DNA from: Lacticaseibacillus yichunensis
Lineage (GTDB): Bacteria > Bacillota > Bacilli > Lactobacillales > Lactobacillaceae
Length of the DNA: 32,001 nt
Assembly: GCF_003946405.1 (NCBI RefSeq)
Contig: NZ_RHOG01000035.1
Coordinates: 1 to 32,001, forward strand
Direction: 5' to 3'
How positions within the stretch are numbered: the first letter of the stretch is position 1; each line of letters begins with the position of its first letter. The position numbers were made by a program, and so were the translations under genes. The notes beneath the pieces are model-generated. The model ran no database searches. It saw nothing but the letters and a program-made list of their open reading frames with translations, and had not been told where the DNA came from. Below are positions 17,974 through 26,545 of this stretch, piece by piece.

Positions 17974-18002
17974 TTGCACAACATTCGCGCAACGGTTATC
18001 AT
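17974..18002 (+). promoter_or_regulatory. Promoter of the OppA-type gene
   Basis: TTGCAC (17974-17979), exactly 17 bp, then TATCAT (17997-18002), 38 bp before the start codon. Ribosome binding site AGGGGGC precedes ATG 18040. Confidence 0.55.
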
Positions 18003-18039
18003 CATTCTCATAAACAAGAACAAGCAGGGGGCAACACTC

Positions 18040-19683
18040 ATGAAAAATACAAAAGCAATTATCGCCGGCACCATGGTCCTCGCCGCAAGTACACTTTTAG
18101 CCGCATGCGGGTCTAACAGCGCCAAAGCCGCCGACACCACATCTGCCAGCACATGGACCACAATGGTCGGGGACGGCATCCAGTCCATGGATCCAAGCGT
18201 TGCGCTGGATCTGGTTTCTGGACAAGTTTTAACCGACACCACCGAGACCCTGCTTCGATATGATGGCGCCGTGCTCAAAGAAGGCGTTGCGACCAGCGTG
18301 CCGACCGCGACCAATAATGGCCTGACCTACACCTACCACCTGCGTCATTCCAAGTGGGCGAACGGCGAGGCCGTCACCGCCAAGGATTTTGTCTACGGCT
18401 GGCAGCGGACCGTCGACCCCGCAACGAAATCTCAATACAATTATCTTTATTCCGGCATTAAAAACGCGGATGCGATCATGGCCGGCAAGAAGGATCCATC
18501 GACCCTGGGCGTCAAGGCCATCGATGATTACACCTTGGTCGTCACGCTCGAGCATGCGATTCCGTATTTTAATACCATGCAGGCCAACCCCGTCTTTGCG
18601 CCGCAAAATCAGAAGTTCGTCGAAGCCCAAGGCAGCAAGTACGGCCATTCCGCTTCCGCCTATCTCTCAAACAGCCCGTACATCTTGAAGGACTGGAGTG
18701 GCACCGGCGATTCCTGGACCGAAGTGAAAAACACCAACTACTGGGATGCCAAAGATGTGCACATCAAGACCCTGAAGACGCGCGTAGTCAAAGATAGCCA
18801 GACCGCGCTCAACCTCTACAATACCGGCAAGCTTGACGACTCCGTTTTGTCCGGCCAGCAAGCCGCCCAAGCCAAGACCAACAAAGATTACGATCCACTG
18901 AAAGTGTCGTACATCCAGTACTTACAATTGAATGAAAAGAAGGTCCCGGCCTTCAAGAACACCAAGATCCGTCAGGCGATCTCCATGGCCATCGATCGCC
19001 AGCAATTTATTAAAAAAGTGTTGAACGACGGCTCCATGCCCGCCAGCGCCGTCACCCCAGTTGGCCTTTTCGCCAATCCGGACAAGCCGAGCGAGGATTT
19101 TGCCACCGAGTCGACCAAAACGACCAAAGCGGTGACCACTTATAATAAGAAGAAAGCCGCCACACTTTTTGCCGAAGGGCTGAAAGAAGTCGGTGAAAGC
19201 AAGCTCAGCATCACCTTGCTCACCAGCGACACCAGCGCCGACAAGAGCCTCGGCCAGTACCTGCAAAACGCGCTCGAGCAAAACCTGCCCGGCCTGACCG
19301 TCGCCATCCAGTCCGTGCCCGACAAAGCCGCGCTGACCAAGAGTCAAAACGGGGACTTCGACATCACCGTTTCCGGCTGGTTCGCCGACTTCCCGGATCC
19401 AATCAATTACCTGAACCTCTTCACCACCGGCGCGGACGGCAACAACGGCAGCTGGAGCAACGCCGCCTACGACAAAGCCGTCAAACTCAGCGAGACCACC
19501 GACGCCAACAACGCCACCAAGCGGTACCAGGACCTTCTGACCGCCCAGACGATCCTCAACCAGGACGCCGGCGTCATCCCGCTGTACCAGCAAGTCCAGT
19601 CCCACCTCGTCAACGCCAAAGTCAGCGGCCTGAATTACGGCGCAAACAACATGTACAACTACGTGGGGGCCAAAGTGAAGTAA
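18040..19683 (+). CDS. oppA: Oligopeptide ABC transporter substrate-binding lipoprotein (OppA type)
   Basis: A 547-residue lipoprotein. The start is ATG 18040; the earlier in-frame ATG at 17962 overlaps the promoter. The lipobox LAAC gives lipid-modified Cys23 for membrane anchoring outside the cell. The body is the solute-binding family 5 fold: MDPSVALDLVSGQVL near the start, then AKDFVYGWQRTVDP, the family signature, and IRQAISMAIDRQQF in the second lobe. Length and motifs fit peptide-binding OppA or DppA proteins, and the symbol reflects the family rather than proven orthology. No permease or ATPase genes are adjacent, so it is an orphan receptor that probably feeds a transporter encoded elsewhere. 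OppA proteins can also import peptide pheromones, which would suit a genome with Rgg regulators. The terminator at 19803 closes it. Confidence 0.92.
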   Translation: MKNTKAIIAGTMVLAASTLLAACGSNSAKAADTTSASTWTTMVGDGIQSMDPSVALDLVSGQVLTDTTETLLRYDGAVLKEGVATSVPTATNNGLTYTYHLRHSKWANGEAVTAKDFVYGWQRTVDPATKSQYNYLYSGIKNADAIMAGKKDPSTLGVKAIDDYTLVVTLEHAIPYFNTMQANPVFAPQNQKFVEAQGSKYGHSASAYLSNSPYILKDWSGTGDSWTEVKNTNYWDAKDVHIKTLKTRVVKDSQTALNLYNTGKLDDSVLSGQQAAQAKTNKDYDPLKVSYIQYLQLNEKKVPAFKNTKIRQAISMAIDRQQFIKKVLNDGSMPASAVTPVGLFANPDKPSEDFATESTKTTKAVTTYNKKKAATLFAEGLKEVGESKLSITLLTSDTSADKSLGQYLQNALEQNLPGLTVAIQSVPDKAALTKSQNGDFDITVSGWFADFPDPINYLNLFTTGADGNNGSWSNAAYDKAVKLSETTDANNATKRYQDLLTAQTILNQDAGVIPLYQQVQSHLVNAKVSGLNYGANNMYNYVGAKVK

Positions 19684-19802
19684 GGCGTTGGGGCGCCCAA
19701 GCCTTTGGGGGAAATAGTTCCGTGGGGGATTCATTCAGTCGTCGCTGCCCGTGATCGTGGGGATCCGGGCCACGGCGCTAGGAAATAGCAACAAGGGGGA
19801 TT

Positions 19803-19851
19803 CCCTCAGACTTTTGCGGTTGATTTGGCGCAGGAGTCTGAGGGCGTTTTT
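19803..19851 (+). terminator. Hairpin downstream of the OppA gene
   Basis: CCCTCAGACT (19803-19812) pairs with AGTCTGAGGG (19835-19844) and a T-run follows at 19846-19851. The 22-nt loop is long for a terminator, but the stem is perfect. Confidence 0.75.
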
Positions 19852-19953
19852 CTGTGGGACAGTCCACGACTTCATCAAAAGGCGTGATGCTTCCTATCTG
19901 ATGCGCAACGCGGTAAATTTATATTAAGACGACTCAATCAGGGAGGACCCACC

Positions 19954-20820
19954 ATGTTTAATAGGAAGCTTTTCGATCAGGCCAATGAAGATCTGAAGCT
20001 GGCAGATGAACACTACCAGGAGCAAGGCACTATTCTCGCAGATCAAGTCAAGGACCTCTACCAACTTCGCCTCACCAGCATCGCGCTGATCAAAAAAGTC
20101 CAAGCGCATGTCTCCAAATTGGCAAAGACCCCAAAAGACTTTCAGGTGACCCAACACCAGATCATGCTCGAGATCGAGGCATTTGATTTGAAAGAAGAAA
20201 CAGTAAAACGCGCAGGTCACCAAACGACGCTCGGAGCCGGGGCTGCGGCGACCGGCACGACCCTCGCGGCGCTGGGCGTGGCGGTCGCGACGATGGGGCC
20301 AACTGCGGCCATGGGCATCGCGACGACCTTTGGCGTGGCCTCAACCGGCACCGCGATTGCGTCTTTGTCCGGGGCGGCCGCGAACAGTGCCGCCCTGGCC
20401 TGGCTTGGCATGGGCACCGTTGCCGCTGGCGGCGGTGGCATGGCGGCGGGCACGACACTTTTAGCGCTCGCCGGTCCAGTCGGCTGGACAGTCGCGGGCA
20501 TCGCTGGGACGGCCAGCGTCGTCACCGGCGTTTTGACCGCTCGGAAAAATAAAAGTGAAGCGGGCAAGCTGGTGGCGCAGCGCCTCGACCTGGAAAAGGC
20601 CAGCGTCAACATCGCACGCCTGATTGAAGAGGTCGCCGACCTAAATGTGGTGACCGAGCGCCAGCGCACCGCAGTCCGTGAGGCGAACAAGGCGGTGACC
20701 GGCACCGACTACGCGAGTTTTACCCATGACGAAAAGGCGCAGGCCGGCCTGCTCGTCAACGCGACCCTGACACTTGCGCAACTCGTCAACAAGGAGATGG
20801 CTTTGCATGAAGAAGACTAA
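19954..20820 (+). CDS. Uncharacterised protein with glycine-rich hydrophobic core flanked by helices
   Basis: A 288-residue protein starting at ATG 19954 behind GGGAGGAC. I do not recognise a named family. Residues 1-85 are charged and helical, likely coiled coil. Residues about 88-190 are a long Ala/Gly/Thr/Ser-rich hydrophobic stretch (LGAGAAATGTTLAALGVA, ALAWLGMGTVAAGGGGMA, LALAGPVGWTVAGIAG) with the small-xxx-small spacing of glycine-zipper membrane segments. Residues 190-288 are again charged helix. There is no signal peptide. Such architecture is seen in membrane-inserting or pore-forming proteins and in partners of dynamin-like GTPases, but no GTPase is present here. The next gene overlaps by 14 bp, so the two are translationally coupled and probably work as a pair. 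Confidence 0.8.
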   Translation: MFNRKLFDQANEDLKLADEHYQEQGTILADQVKDLYQLRLTSIALIKKVQAHVSKLAKTPKDFQVTQHQIMLEIEAFDLKEETVKRAGHQTTLGAGAAATGTTLAALGVAVATMGPTAAMGIATTFGVASTGTAIASLSGAAANSAALAWLGMGTVAAGGGGMAAGTTLLALAGPVGWTVAGIAGTASVVTGVLTARKNKSEAGKLVAQRLDLEKASVNIARLIEEVADLNVVTERQRTAVREANKAVTGTDYASFTHDEKAQAGLLVNATLTLAQLVNKEMALHEED

Positions 20821-22309
20821 ACAATCGCCGCTTGCGCATGATGCATCCCAGGGCGTGGCCTCTTATGTCGGCTTCTTGAATTACCTGCGCCTCAGCGAGC
20901 TACAAAAATCGCTGACCGCCATTCTTGAAAACGAATCTCGTGACCTAACCAAATGGGCCGCTCAAGTAGAATCTGCGTTGGCGGAAATGGATGGGGCTCA
21001 CGCAGATATTTCTGCACTGATCGATAGCGGTCGCGGTGGGCTGAAAGGTGTTCACGGGTTCATCGCCGAGCGAGCGGAAGTCGGTATTCGCAACGCTCGT
21101 GATCTTATAGCGGACCTTGAGCCAGGAACAGCTTGGCTGAACAACAACGGCCACGCGGACCTGTTGATTGGGGGCCGCGGCGTGCAGATGAAATTTTACC
21201 AAGACCTGAGCCGGGAAATTGCCCAGGCTCGAAACTATCCAGACCTCCAGATGATGATTCCGCGGGACCATTTTTCCGCGATCGAAGCCATCATGGCCGG
21301 TGAAAAGAATGTCAAGATGGGCGACAACTCGCTCCGGCTTTCGACGATCACGGAGATTCGCAGCGCCGTCACCCGCGAAAGCGAATTGCGCGGACAATCC
21401 TTTGAACAGTGGTTGCGCCCGTCTGTAGACGATTACGCCGGTGTGCAGCTCAAAACGATCGATGGGACCCTGAAAAATGAATCCGCAACTCTGCACGACA
21501 CCGCGACTGCCGGGAAAAAGGCGGCCCGCAACGATACCAAAAAGGCGCGTGCCACCGCGCAGCAGACCGCCCGACCGAGCATGGCGGAAGGCGTCAAATC
21601 CGCGGGTGTCGGTGCCGCGCTTCAAGGGGGCCTCGGCCTCGCTGGCTTTATCTATCAGAAGCACCGCAATGGCAAGGAAGTTTGGCAATTCGAGGCGGAT
21701 GATTGGGCTGCTGCTGGTGTAAAAACAGGAGCCGAATCGCTCAAAGGCGGCATCTCTGGGGCATCGATCTATGGCCTCACCAACGTCACGAAACTTGCTG
21801 CGCCAAGCGCTGGTGCTGTCGTGTCTGGCACATTTGGGCTGGCAAGCGCAACACTCCAGCTCAGGCAGGGAACCATCGATGCTGACGAGTTTTCCGATCT
21901 GGTTCTGCTCAACGCGATCGAGGCGACCGGCGCAGCGGTGGGTGCGGTGCTTGTGCAAACGCTGATCCCCGTGCCAGTGCTGGGCGCGCTGATTGGCTCG
22001 ATCGCCGCCTCCGCCGCGATGCAGATGGGCGAAGGCATTTTCGCAGATAGGGAAAATGCGCTGGTGGGGCAAATGAAACAGCGCGTCGACGCCGCAATCG
22101 CAGGAATGTCTGCCGACGCGCAAGTTTCACTGGCTACACTGAGGACGCAATTCGCGTCACTTGGCCGCTTGCAAGATTCTGCCTTTGATCTTGAGCGGAA
22201 CATCCAGCTACGATTTGACGCCTCCATTGATTTGGCCAGAGCCGCGGGGGTTTCTGAGAAGATGATTAGGCACCAAATAAGTGAAACGGATCAGTATTTC
22301 TTGAGCTGA
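20807..22309 (+). CDS. Uncharacterised partner protein with glycine-rich hydrophobic C-terminal half
   Basis: A 500-residue protein. ATG 20807 is chosen because AAGGAGATGG lies just upstream; it overlaps the preceding gene by 14 bp. Residues 1-100 are helical. Residues about 105-210 hold a compact module with a GHADLLIGGRGVQMKFYQD-like core, YPDLQMMIPRDHF and QSFEQWLRPS. It resembles a recurring module in large uncharacterised bacterial proteins, which I recall only loosely. Residues about 215-255 are Lys/Ala/Thr-rich. Three glycine-rich hydrophobic stretches follow at about 258-285, 311-348 and 366-410, the last containing LIPVPVLGALIGS. A final helical part runs to the stop. There is no signal peptide. 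It forms an operon with the previous gene, and the 2-kb palindromic array starts 68 bp after its stop. Possible roles are membrane attack or phage defence, unproven. Confidence 0.75.
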   Translation: MKKTKQSPLAHDASQGVASYVGFLNYLRLSELQKSLTAILENESRDLTKWAAQVESALAEMDGAHADISALIDSGRGGLKGVHGFIAERAEVGIRNARDLIADLEPGTAWLNNNGHADLLIGGRGVQMKFYQDLSREIAQARNYPDLQMMIPRDHFSAIEAIMAGEKNVKMGDNSLRLSTITEIRSAVTRESELRGQSFEQWLRPSVDDYAGVQLKTIDGTLKNESATLHDTATAGKKAARNDTKKARATAQQTARPSMAEGVKSAGVGAALQGGLGLAGFIYQKHRNGKEVWQFEADDWAAAGVKTGAESLKGGISGASIYGLTNVTKLAAPSAGAVVSGTFGLASATLQLRQGTIDADEFSDLVLLNAIEATGAAVGAVLVQTLIPVPVLGALIGSIAASAAMQMGEGIFADRENALVGQMKQRVDAAIAGMSADAQVSLATLRTQFASLGRLQDSAFDLERNIQLRFDASIDLARAAGVSEKMIRHQISETDQYFLS

Positions 22310-22377
22310 TCAGTGAGGCTCGGGTCGTGTAGATGGCTTGGGCCTTTTTCCGTTGAGTTAGGGTTGCCCCTTTCTCC
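22310..22377. other. Short leader between the gene pair and the array
   Basis: 68 bp without a recognisable gene or a convincing terminator. The transcript of the gene pair may therefore run into the palindromic array. Confidence 0.4.
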
Positions 22378-24370
22378 GGACTCGGGGTCCGTCGATGTCG
22401 AGGTTTTGACGTCAACAGGCATAATTCACGGACTGGTGGTCCATTTTTTTAAACGTTGAACTGCGGCGTGGCTTAGATCCGTGGACTCCCGGTCCATGGA
22501 TCTCGAGGTTTCGAGGTCACAGCGCGCAACTCGCGGACTGGGAGTCCACAGCTATAATCATTGCACCGTGAAACGTCATGTATCGGCGGACTCCCGGTCC
22601 ACGGATTTTGAAGTTTCAAGGTCAAAACGCGCAACTCGCAGACCGGGATTCCGGGGTTGCGCGTTGAATCGTGGAGCAAAGTAAATCTGCGGACTCAGGG
22701 TCTGCAGATCTCGAAGATTCGGCGTCAAAGTACACAACTTGTGGACCGAGAGTCCATGGATTAACTATTGAAACGTGGAAGGACTTATATCTGCGGACTC
22801 AGGGTCTGTGAATCTTGAAAATTTGGCGACAAAGCATACAACCCGCGGACCATGAGTCCATCGATTCCAAATATACGAGGTGCAAGCTAGCAAGTTGTGG
22901 CCCGGGAGTCCGTGGATTGACCGTTGAAACGTTGATCGGCTTATATGCGGACTCAGGGTCTGTGAATCTTGAAAATTTGGCATCAAAGCATACAACCCGC
23001 GGACCATGAGTCCATCGATTCCAAATATACGAGGTGTAAGCGGGCAATTCGTGGACCGAGAGTCCATGGATTGACTATTGAAACATTGAACGGCTTATAT
23101 CTGCGGACTCAGGGTCTGCGGATCTCGAAAATTTGGCCTCAAAGCATACAATTCGAGGACCAGGAGTCCATCAATTCCAAATATACGAGGTGCGAGCTAG
23201 CAAGTTGTGGACCGGGAGTCCGTGGATTGACCGTTGAAACGTTGACCGGCACATATCTGCGGACTCAGGGGCTGCGGATCTCGAAGATTCGTCGTCAAAG
23301 CACGCAATTTGCGGACTGGGAGTCCATAGACTTAATCTTTGAGCCTTGGCACAGAATTCATTGGCGGACTCGGGGTCCATGGATTTTTAAGTTTCGAGGT
23401 CCTAGTGCGAAACTCGCGGACCGAGAGTCCGTAGATTGACCGTTGAAACGTGGAACGGCTTATATCTACGGACTCAGGGTCTGCGGATCTTGAAAATTTG
23501 GGCGTCAAAGCATACCATTCGCGGACCGGGAGTCCATAGACTTGATTGATGTAATGTGACGTTGCATAAATCCGCAGACTCCTGGTCCGCCGATTTCAAA
23601 GCGTCGAGGTGCATGCGGGCAACTCGTGGACCGGGAGTCCGTTGATTGAGCGTTGAAGCGTGGAGCAGCTTATATCCACGGACTCAGGGTCTGCGGATCT
23701 TGAAAATTTGGCGTCAAAGCATACAACTCGCGGACCGGGAGTCCATAGACTTGATTGATGTAATGTGACGTTGCATAAATCCGCAGACTCCTGGTCCGTC
23801 GATCTCAAAGCGTCGAGGTGCATGCGGGCAATTCGTGGACCGGGAGTCCGTTGATTGAGCGTTGAAACGTGGAACAGCTTAAATTTGCGGACTCAGGTTC
23901 TGCGGATCTTGAAAATTTGGCGTCAAAGCATACAATTCGCGGACCAGGAGTCCGTCGATTCCAAATATACGAGGTGCAAGCTAGCAAGCCGTGGACCGGG
24001 AGTCCGTGGATTGAGCGTTGAAACGTGGAACAGCTTAAATTTGCGGACTCAGGATCTGCGAATCTCGAAATTTGGGCGTCAGAGCACACAACTTGTGGAC
24101 CGGGAGTCCATGAATTTGATTATTGAACTGTGGCGCGGACCAAATCTCGGACTCCGGGTCCGCCAATTACAAAGTTTCGAGCCCCAAACAGGCAAATTCG
24201 CGGACCGAGAGTCCATGGAGTGCGCGTGGAAGTGTGTAGTCGCATAAATCAGTGGACTCCGGGTCCGCTGATTTCAAAGTTTTGCCCTCAAAGCACAAAA
24301 CTGGCGGACTGGGAGTCCATGAATTGCGCGTTGAACGTTGTTGTACTCAAGCATAGTGGACTCAGAGGCT
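22378..24370. repeat. 39-box palindromic array with 52-bp period
   Basis: Thirty-nine 13-bp boxes of the form GGAC-N5-GTCC (with some mismatches) start at 22378, 22430, 22483, 22535, 22588 and so on to 24358. Successive starts are 50 to 53 bp apart, most of them 52, with a mean of 52.1. Two forms occur. Form F is GGACTCNNGGTCC or GGACTCAGGGTCT; form R is its complement type, GGACCGGGAGTCC. They alternate F-R, except at four places where R follows R (22847/22899, 23001/23053, 23157/23209, 23941/23993). The spacers of about 39 bp fall into a few recurring classes. One has AAATTTGGCGTCAAAGCATA after F, one has GTTGAAACGTGGAAC before F, one has CCAAATATACGAGGTGCAAG between two R boxes, and one has GATTGATGTAATGTGACG before F. 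Nothing in it looks coding. Confidence 0.95.
23470..23889. repeat. Recent 210-bp duplication inside the array
   Basis: The four-box blocks starting at 23470 and 23680 are nearly identical over about 210 bp, including all spacers. They differ by scattered substitutions and one length difference. The blocks starting at 22795 and 22949 (about 154 bp, three boxes each) are a second such pair. The array therefore grows by duplication of whole multiples of the 52-bp unit. Confidence 0.8.
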
Positions 24371-24382
24371 GAGCATATTTAT

Positions 24383-24410
24383 TGCTTTCCAAATTGTTTG
24401 GGTGTAAATT
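24383..24410 (+). promoter_or_regulatory. Promoter with internal palindrome upstream of the TetR gene
   Basis: TTGCTT (24383-24388) and TAAATT (24405-24410) are 16 bp apart. The spacer contains the palindrome CCAAATTGTTTGG (24389-24401). A palindrome between -35 and -10 is a classic place for a TetR-type autorepressor operator. It differs from the GGAC boxes of the array. Confidence 0.45.
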
Positions 24411-24458
24411 GACCGCAAAGAAAAGTGACTGTCAATGAGGGTAAAGGGGGAATCATTG

Positions 24459-25106
24459 ATGGATAACGCAAAGAAGCACGCTTCGAATTGGGCGAGCATG
24501 GGCACGGCCACCCGGCGAAAAATGATCCTAGATGAGTTTGAAACAGAGATGCGGCTCCAAGATTATCGCGATATAAATATTAGCGCTCTGGCCACGCATC
24601 TGAATATTGGCAAAACAATGATCTTTCGTAGTTTCCCAACCAAGGCCAACCTGGTTACAGCCCTAGTCCTGCGGGATCTTGAGGCATTCGGGCCGGCGCT
24701 GGTGAACGCGCTGGGTGCCACAAATCACCAGGTGCTCCAGAAATTTTTCGCGGAACAGGTCACGCGGCAGTTGCCGCTTCTCAAGAGTCTGGCGCTGGCG
24801 CGGAACCTGACGGAAAAAGATATGCCTGCAGCTGATCTGGCGGCGTTTCATGTGGGGCTGGTGAAGCAGTACCAACAGATCGCCGCGCAGCTGAAGGCCA
24901 AGCAGGGGTTTATGCATGAAAATGAAACCGCGCAATTGGTGCGGCTGGCGTTGGTGCTGTTGGTGGATGCGTGCGATGATACGCGGTATGATCAAACGCC
25001 GCTGCGTGCGGCCGATGCGGTGTGGGCGCAGTCGCGCGTTTATGTGAATCGCGCCTATGGTGGTTCGGCGCCAAATGGGCTGCGCCAGCCGCGGCGTCCG
25101 AGTTGA
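24459..25106 (+). CDS. TetR-family transcriptional regulator
   Basis: A 215-residue protein. ATG 24459 is chosen behind AAAGGGGGA; in-frame codons upstream are less well placed. Residues about 18-65 form the TetR DNA-binding domain: a first helix with MILDEFETEM, then INISALATHLNIGKTMIFR and the typical FPTKANLV continuation. The C-terminal 150 residues are a diverged all-helical ligand or dimer domain with no recognisable subfamily. It is the first gene after the array and stands alone in its transcription unit. The natural target is its own promoter palindrome. Whether it also affects the upstream gene pair or the array cannot be told. The last 15 or so residues are low-complexity and basic. 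Confidence 0.85.
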   Translation: MDNAKKHASNWASMGTATRRKMILDEFETEMRLQDYRDINISALATHLNIGKTMIFRSFPTKANLVTALVLRDLEAFGPALVNALGATNHQVLQKFFAEQVTRQLPLLKSLALARNLTEKDMPAADLAAFHVGLVKQYQQIAAQLKAKQGFMHENETAQLVRLALVLLVDACDDTRYDQTPLRAADAVWAQSRVYVNRAYGGSAPNGLRQPRRPS

Positions 25107-25157
25107 GGGATACGGCGTGGTGGCCCGCGCCATATTAACAGTTAGGCTGGTTATAAA

Positions 25158-25195
25158 AAGTTCGCAGGAGAAAAATTCCCCTGCGAGCTTTTTTT
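25158..25195 (+). terminator. Terminator between the TetR and dsdA genes
   Basis: AAGTTCGCAGG pairs with CCTGCGAGCTT (one G-U pair), followed by a T-run. It lies between two convergent genes and, with A residues upstream, may act on both strands. Confidence 0.82.
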
Positions 25196-25240
25196 ATCTC
25201 ACGAACAAAAACGCTCGTGGGATCTGCGGCTAAATTGCGC

Positions 25241-26545
25241 TCACTTGTATTTCAGTAACGCTTCGCCAATCGTATAATCGCGTTGATATTCGTCATCCGG
25301 CACCAGCATGCCGCCGGTCGCCCAAACGAGGTGGGTCGCGTTGGCCATGGGGTACTTGCTGGCGAGGAGCGGTTGGACGTCGTGGAGGGCGGCGAACCCG
25401 GCTGTCGCGCTTGGCTCGACGCGGATGTGCTCGGTGTCCATGAGCTCGGCGGTGTACGCCATCACGCGGTCGTCCTTGAACGTCGTGATGGCGTCCAGCA
25501 GGGTCCGCATTTCATGGCCGGCGAGACGGCTCGGGCGGCCGACCGCCAGCCCATCCGCTTCCGTCAGGCCGTCCAGCCCGATGTCGTAGACCGAGATCTG
25601 CTCGTTGAGCGTCGTCGCCATGCCCAGGACGACAGACGGGACGTGGGTCGGCTCGGCGAAGATCGCGTGGACCGCGTCGCCGAAAATCATTTTCAGCCCG
25701 AACGTTACCCCGCTCGGCGATCCGCCCACGCCAGCCGGCAGATACACGAACAGCGGATGCGTGGCGTCGACCGGAATGCCGGCGTCCCGCAGCTGCTTTT
25801 GCAGGCGAATGCCCGCGACCGCGTAGCCGAGGTACAGGTCAACGCTCCCTTCGTCGTCGATGAAAAAGACGGTGGGGTCCTGGTCAGCCGCGAGCCGGCC
25901 CGCCGTGATCGCCGAGGAAAAATCGGTGTCGTGCTCGATCACCGTCGCGCCTTTTTCGCGCAGGAGGTCCTTTTTCCACTGCTTCGCGTCGTGCGACATA
26001 TGCACCGTTGCCCTGAAGCCGAGTTTGGCCGCGACGATGCCGATCGACAGCCCCAGATTGCCGGTCGACGCGACGGAAATGCCGTAATGACTGAACAGAT
26101 CGTGGAACGCCGGCGTATCAAACGCTGCATAATCATCCATATACGTGATCAGTCCGGCTTCGACAGCAAGCTGTTCCGCAATTTTCAACACCTGGTAGAT
26201 TCCGCCGCGACTCTTGATCGACCCGCTGATCGGCAGCTGATTGTCCGCCTTGAGATACAGCGCGCCCGGCAGATCGTAGTGCTCGCGCGCCGTCACCGCC
26301 GCCTTCATCGCGGGCAGCGGCACCACCGGCGACTCAAGGATCCCGCCGCTCGTCGCCGTTTCCGGAAACGCGTGCACGAAATACGGCGCGAACCGATCCA
26401 GCCGCGCCGCCGCATCGAACAGATCCGCGCGCGTTTGCCGAAGCGTCGCCGCATTGCCATAATCCGGATTGGCCCACACGACCTCGCGCCCGGCCGCCAG
26501 ATCCGCAACGATCGGCGTGGACGCGGCTAATTCATCAATATTCAT
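25241..26545 (-). CDS. dsdA: D-serine dehydratase (D-serine ammonia-lyase)
   Basis: A 434-residue cytoplasmic PLP enzyme that converts D-serine to pyruvate and ammonia, close to the usual length of about 440. The start is ATG 26545 behind AAGGAGG. The PLP-binding lysine is K111 in SGSIKSRGG. The glycine-rich loop that holds the cofactor phosphate is GVGGSPSG at 272-279. STGNLGLS (160-167) and the family-specific FFIDDEGSVDLYLGYAVAG are intact. All expected catalytic elements are present. It stands alone, without the LysR-type regulator or transporter that accompanies it in enterobacteria. Likely roles are detoxification of D-serine or use of it as a nitrogen and carbon source. Confidence 0.96.
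   Translation of the reverse strand: MNIDELAASTPIVADLAAGREVVWANPDYGNAATLRQTRADLFDAAARLDRFAPYFVHAFPETATSGGILESPVVPLPAMKAAVTAREHYDLPGALYLKADNQLPISGSIKSRGGIYQVLKIAEQLAVEAGLITYMDDYAAFDTPAFHDLFSHYGISVASTGNLGLSIGIVAAKLGFRATVHMSHDAKQWKKDLLREKGATVIEHDTDFSSAITAGRLAADQDPTVFFIDDEGSVDLYLGYAVAGIRLQKQLRDAGIPVDATHPLFVYLPAGVGGSPSGVTFGLKMIFGDAVHAIFAEPTHVPSVVLGMATTLNEQISVYDIGLDGLTEADGLAVGRPSRLAGHEMRTLLDAITTFKDDRVMAYTAELMDTEHIRVEPSATAGFAALHDVQPLLASKYPMANATHLVWATGGMLVPDDEYQRDYTIGEALLKYK

Larger units (their letters stand above)
17635..18039. other. Intergenic region: terminator, inverted repeat, promoter
   Basis: A 405-bp gap. It holds the terminator of the WxL cluster (17669-17731), an AT-rich stretch with the inverted repeat ATATTCA-N8-TGAATAT (17841-17862), and the promoter of the OppA gene (17974-18002). 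No plausible gene is seen. Confidence 0.7.

Noticed and set aside
20217-20705. Antisense frame opposite the glycine-rich protein gene
   Set aside because: It is Ala/Pro/Val-rich only because of the GC-rich repeats of the sense strand. The sense frame has a ribosome binding site and overlaps its partner.
22378-24370. A CRISPR array
   Set aside because: Boxes are only 13 bp and near-palindromic in two orientations, spacers recur in a few classes instead of being unique, and no cas gene is in the window.
22481-24372. Several open frames of 60-156 codons on both strands of the repeat array
   Set aside because: They arise from the repeats in any frame, have no ribosome binding sites, and code for low-complexity repeated peptides.
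25283-26530. A 415-codon plus-strand frame opposite dsdA
   Set aside because: It is an arginine-rich antisense shadow. The minus strand carries all D-serine dehydratase motifs.
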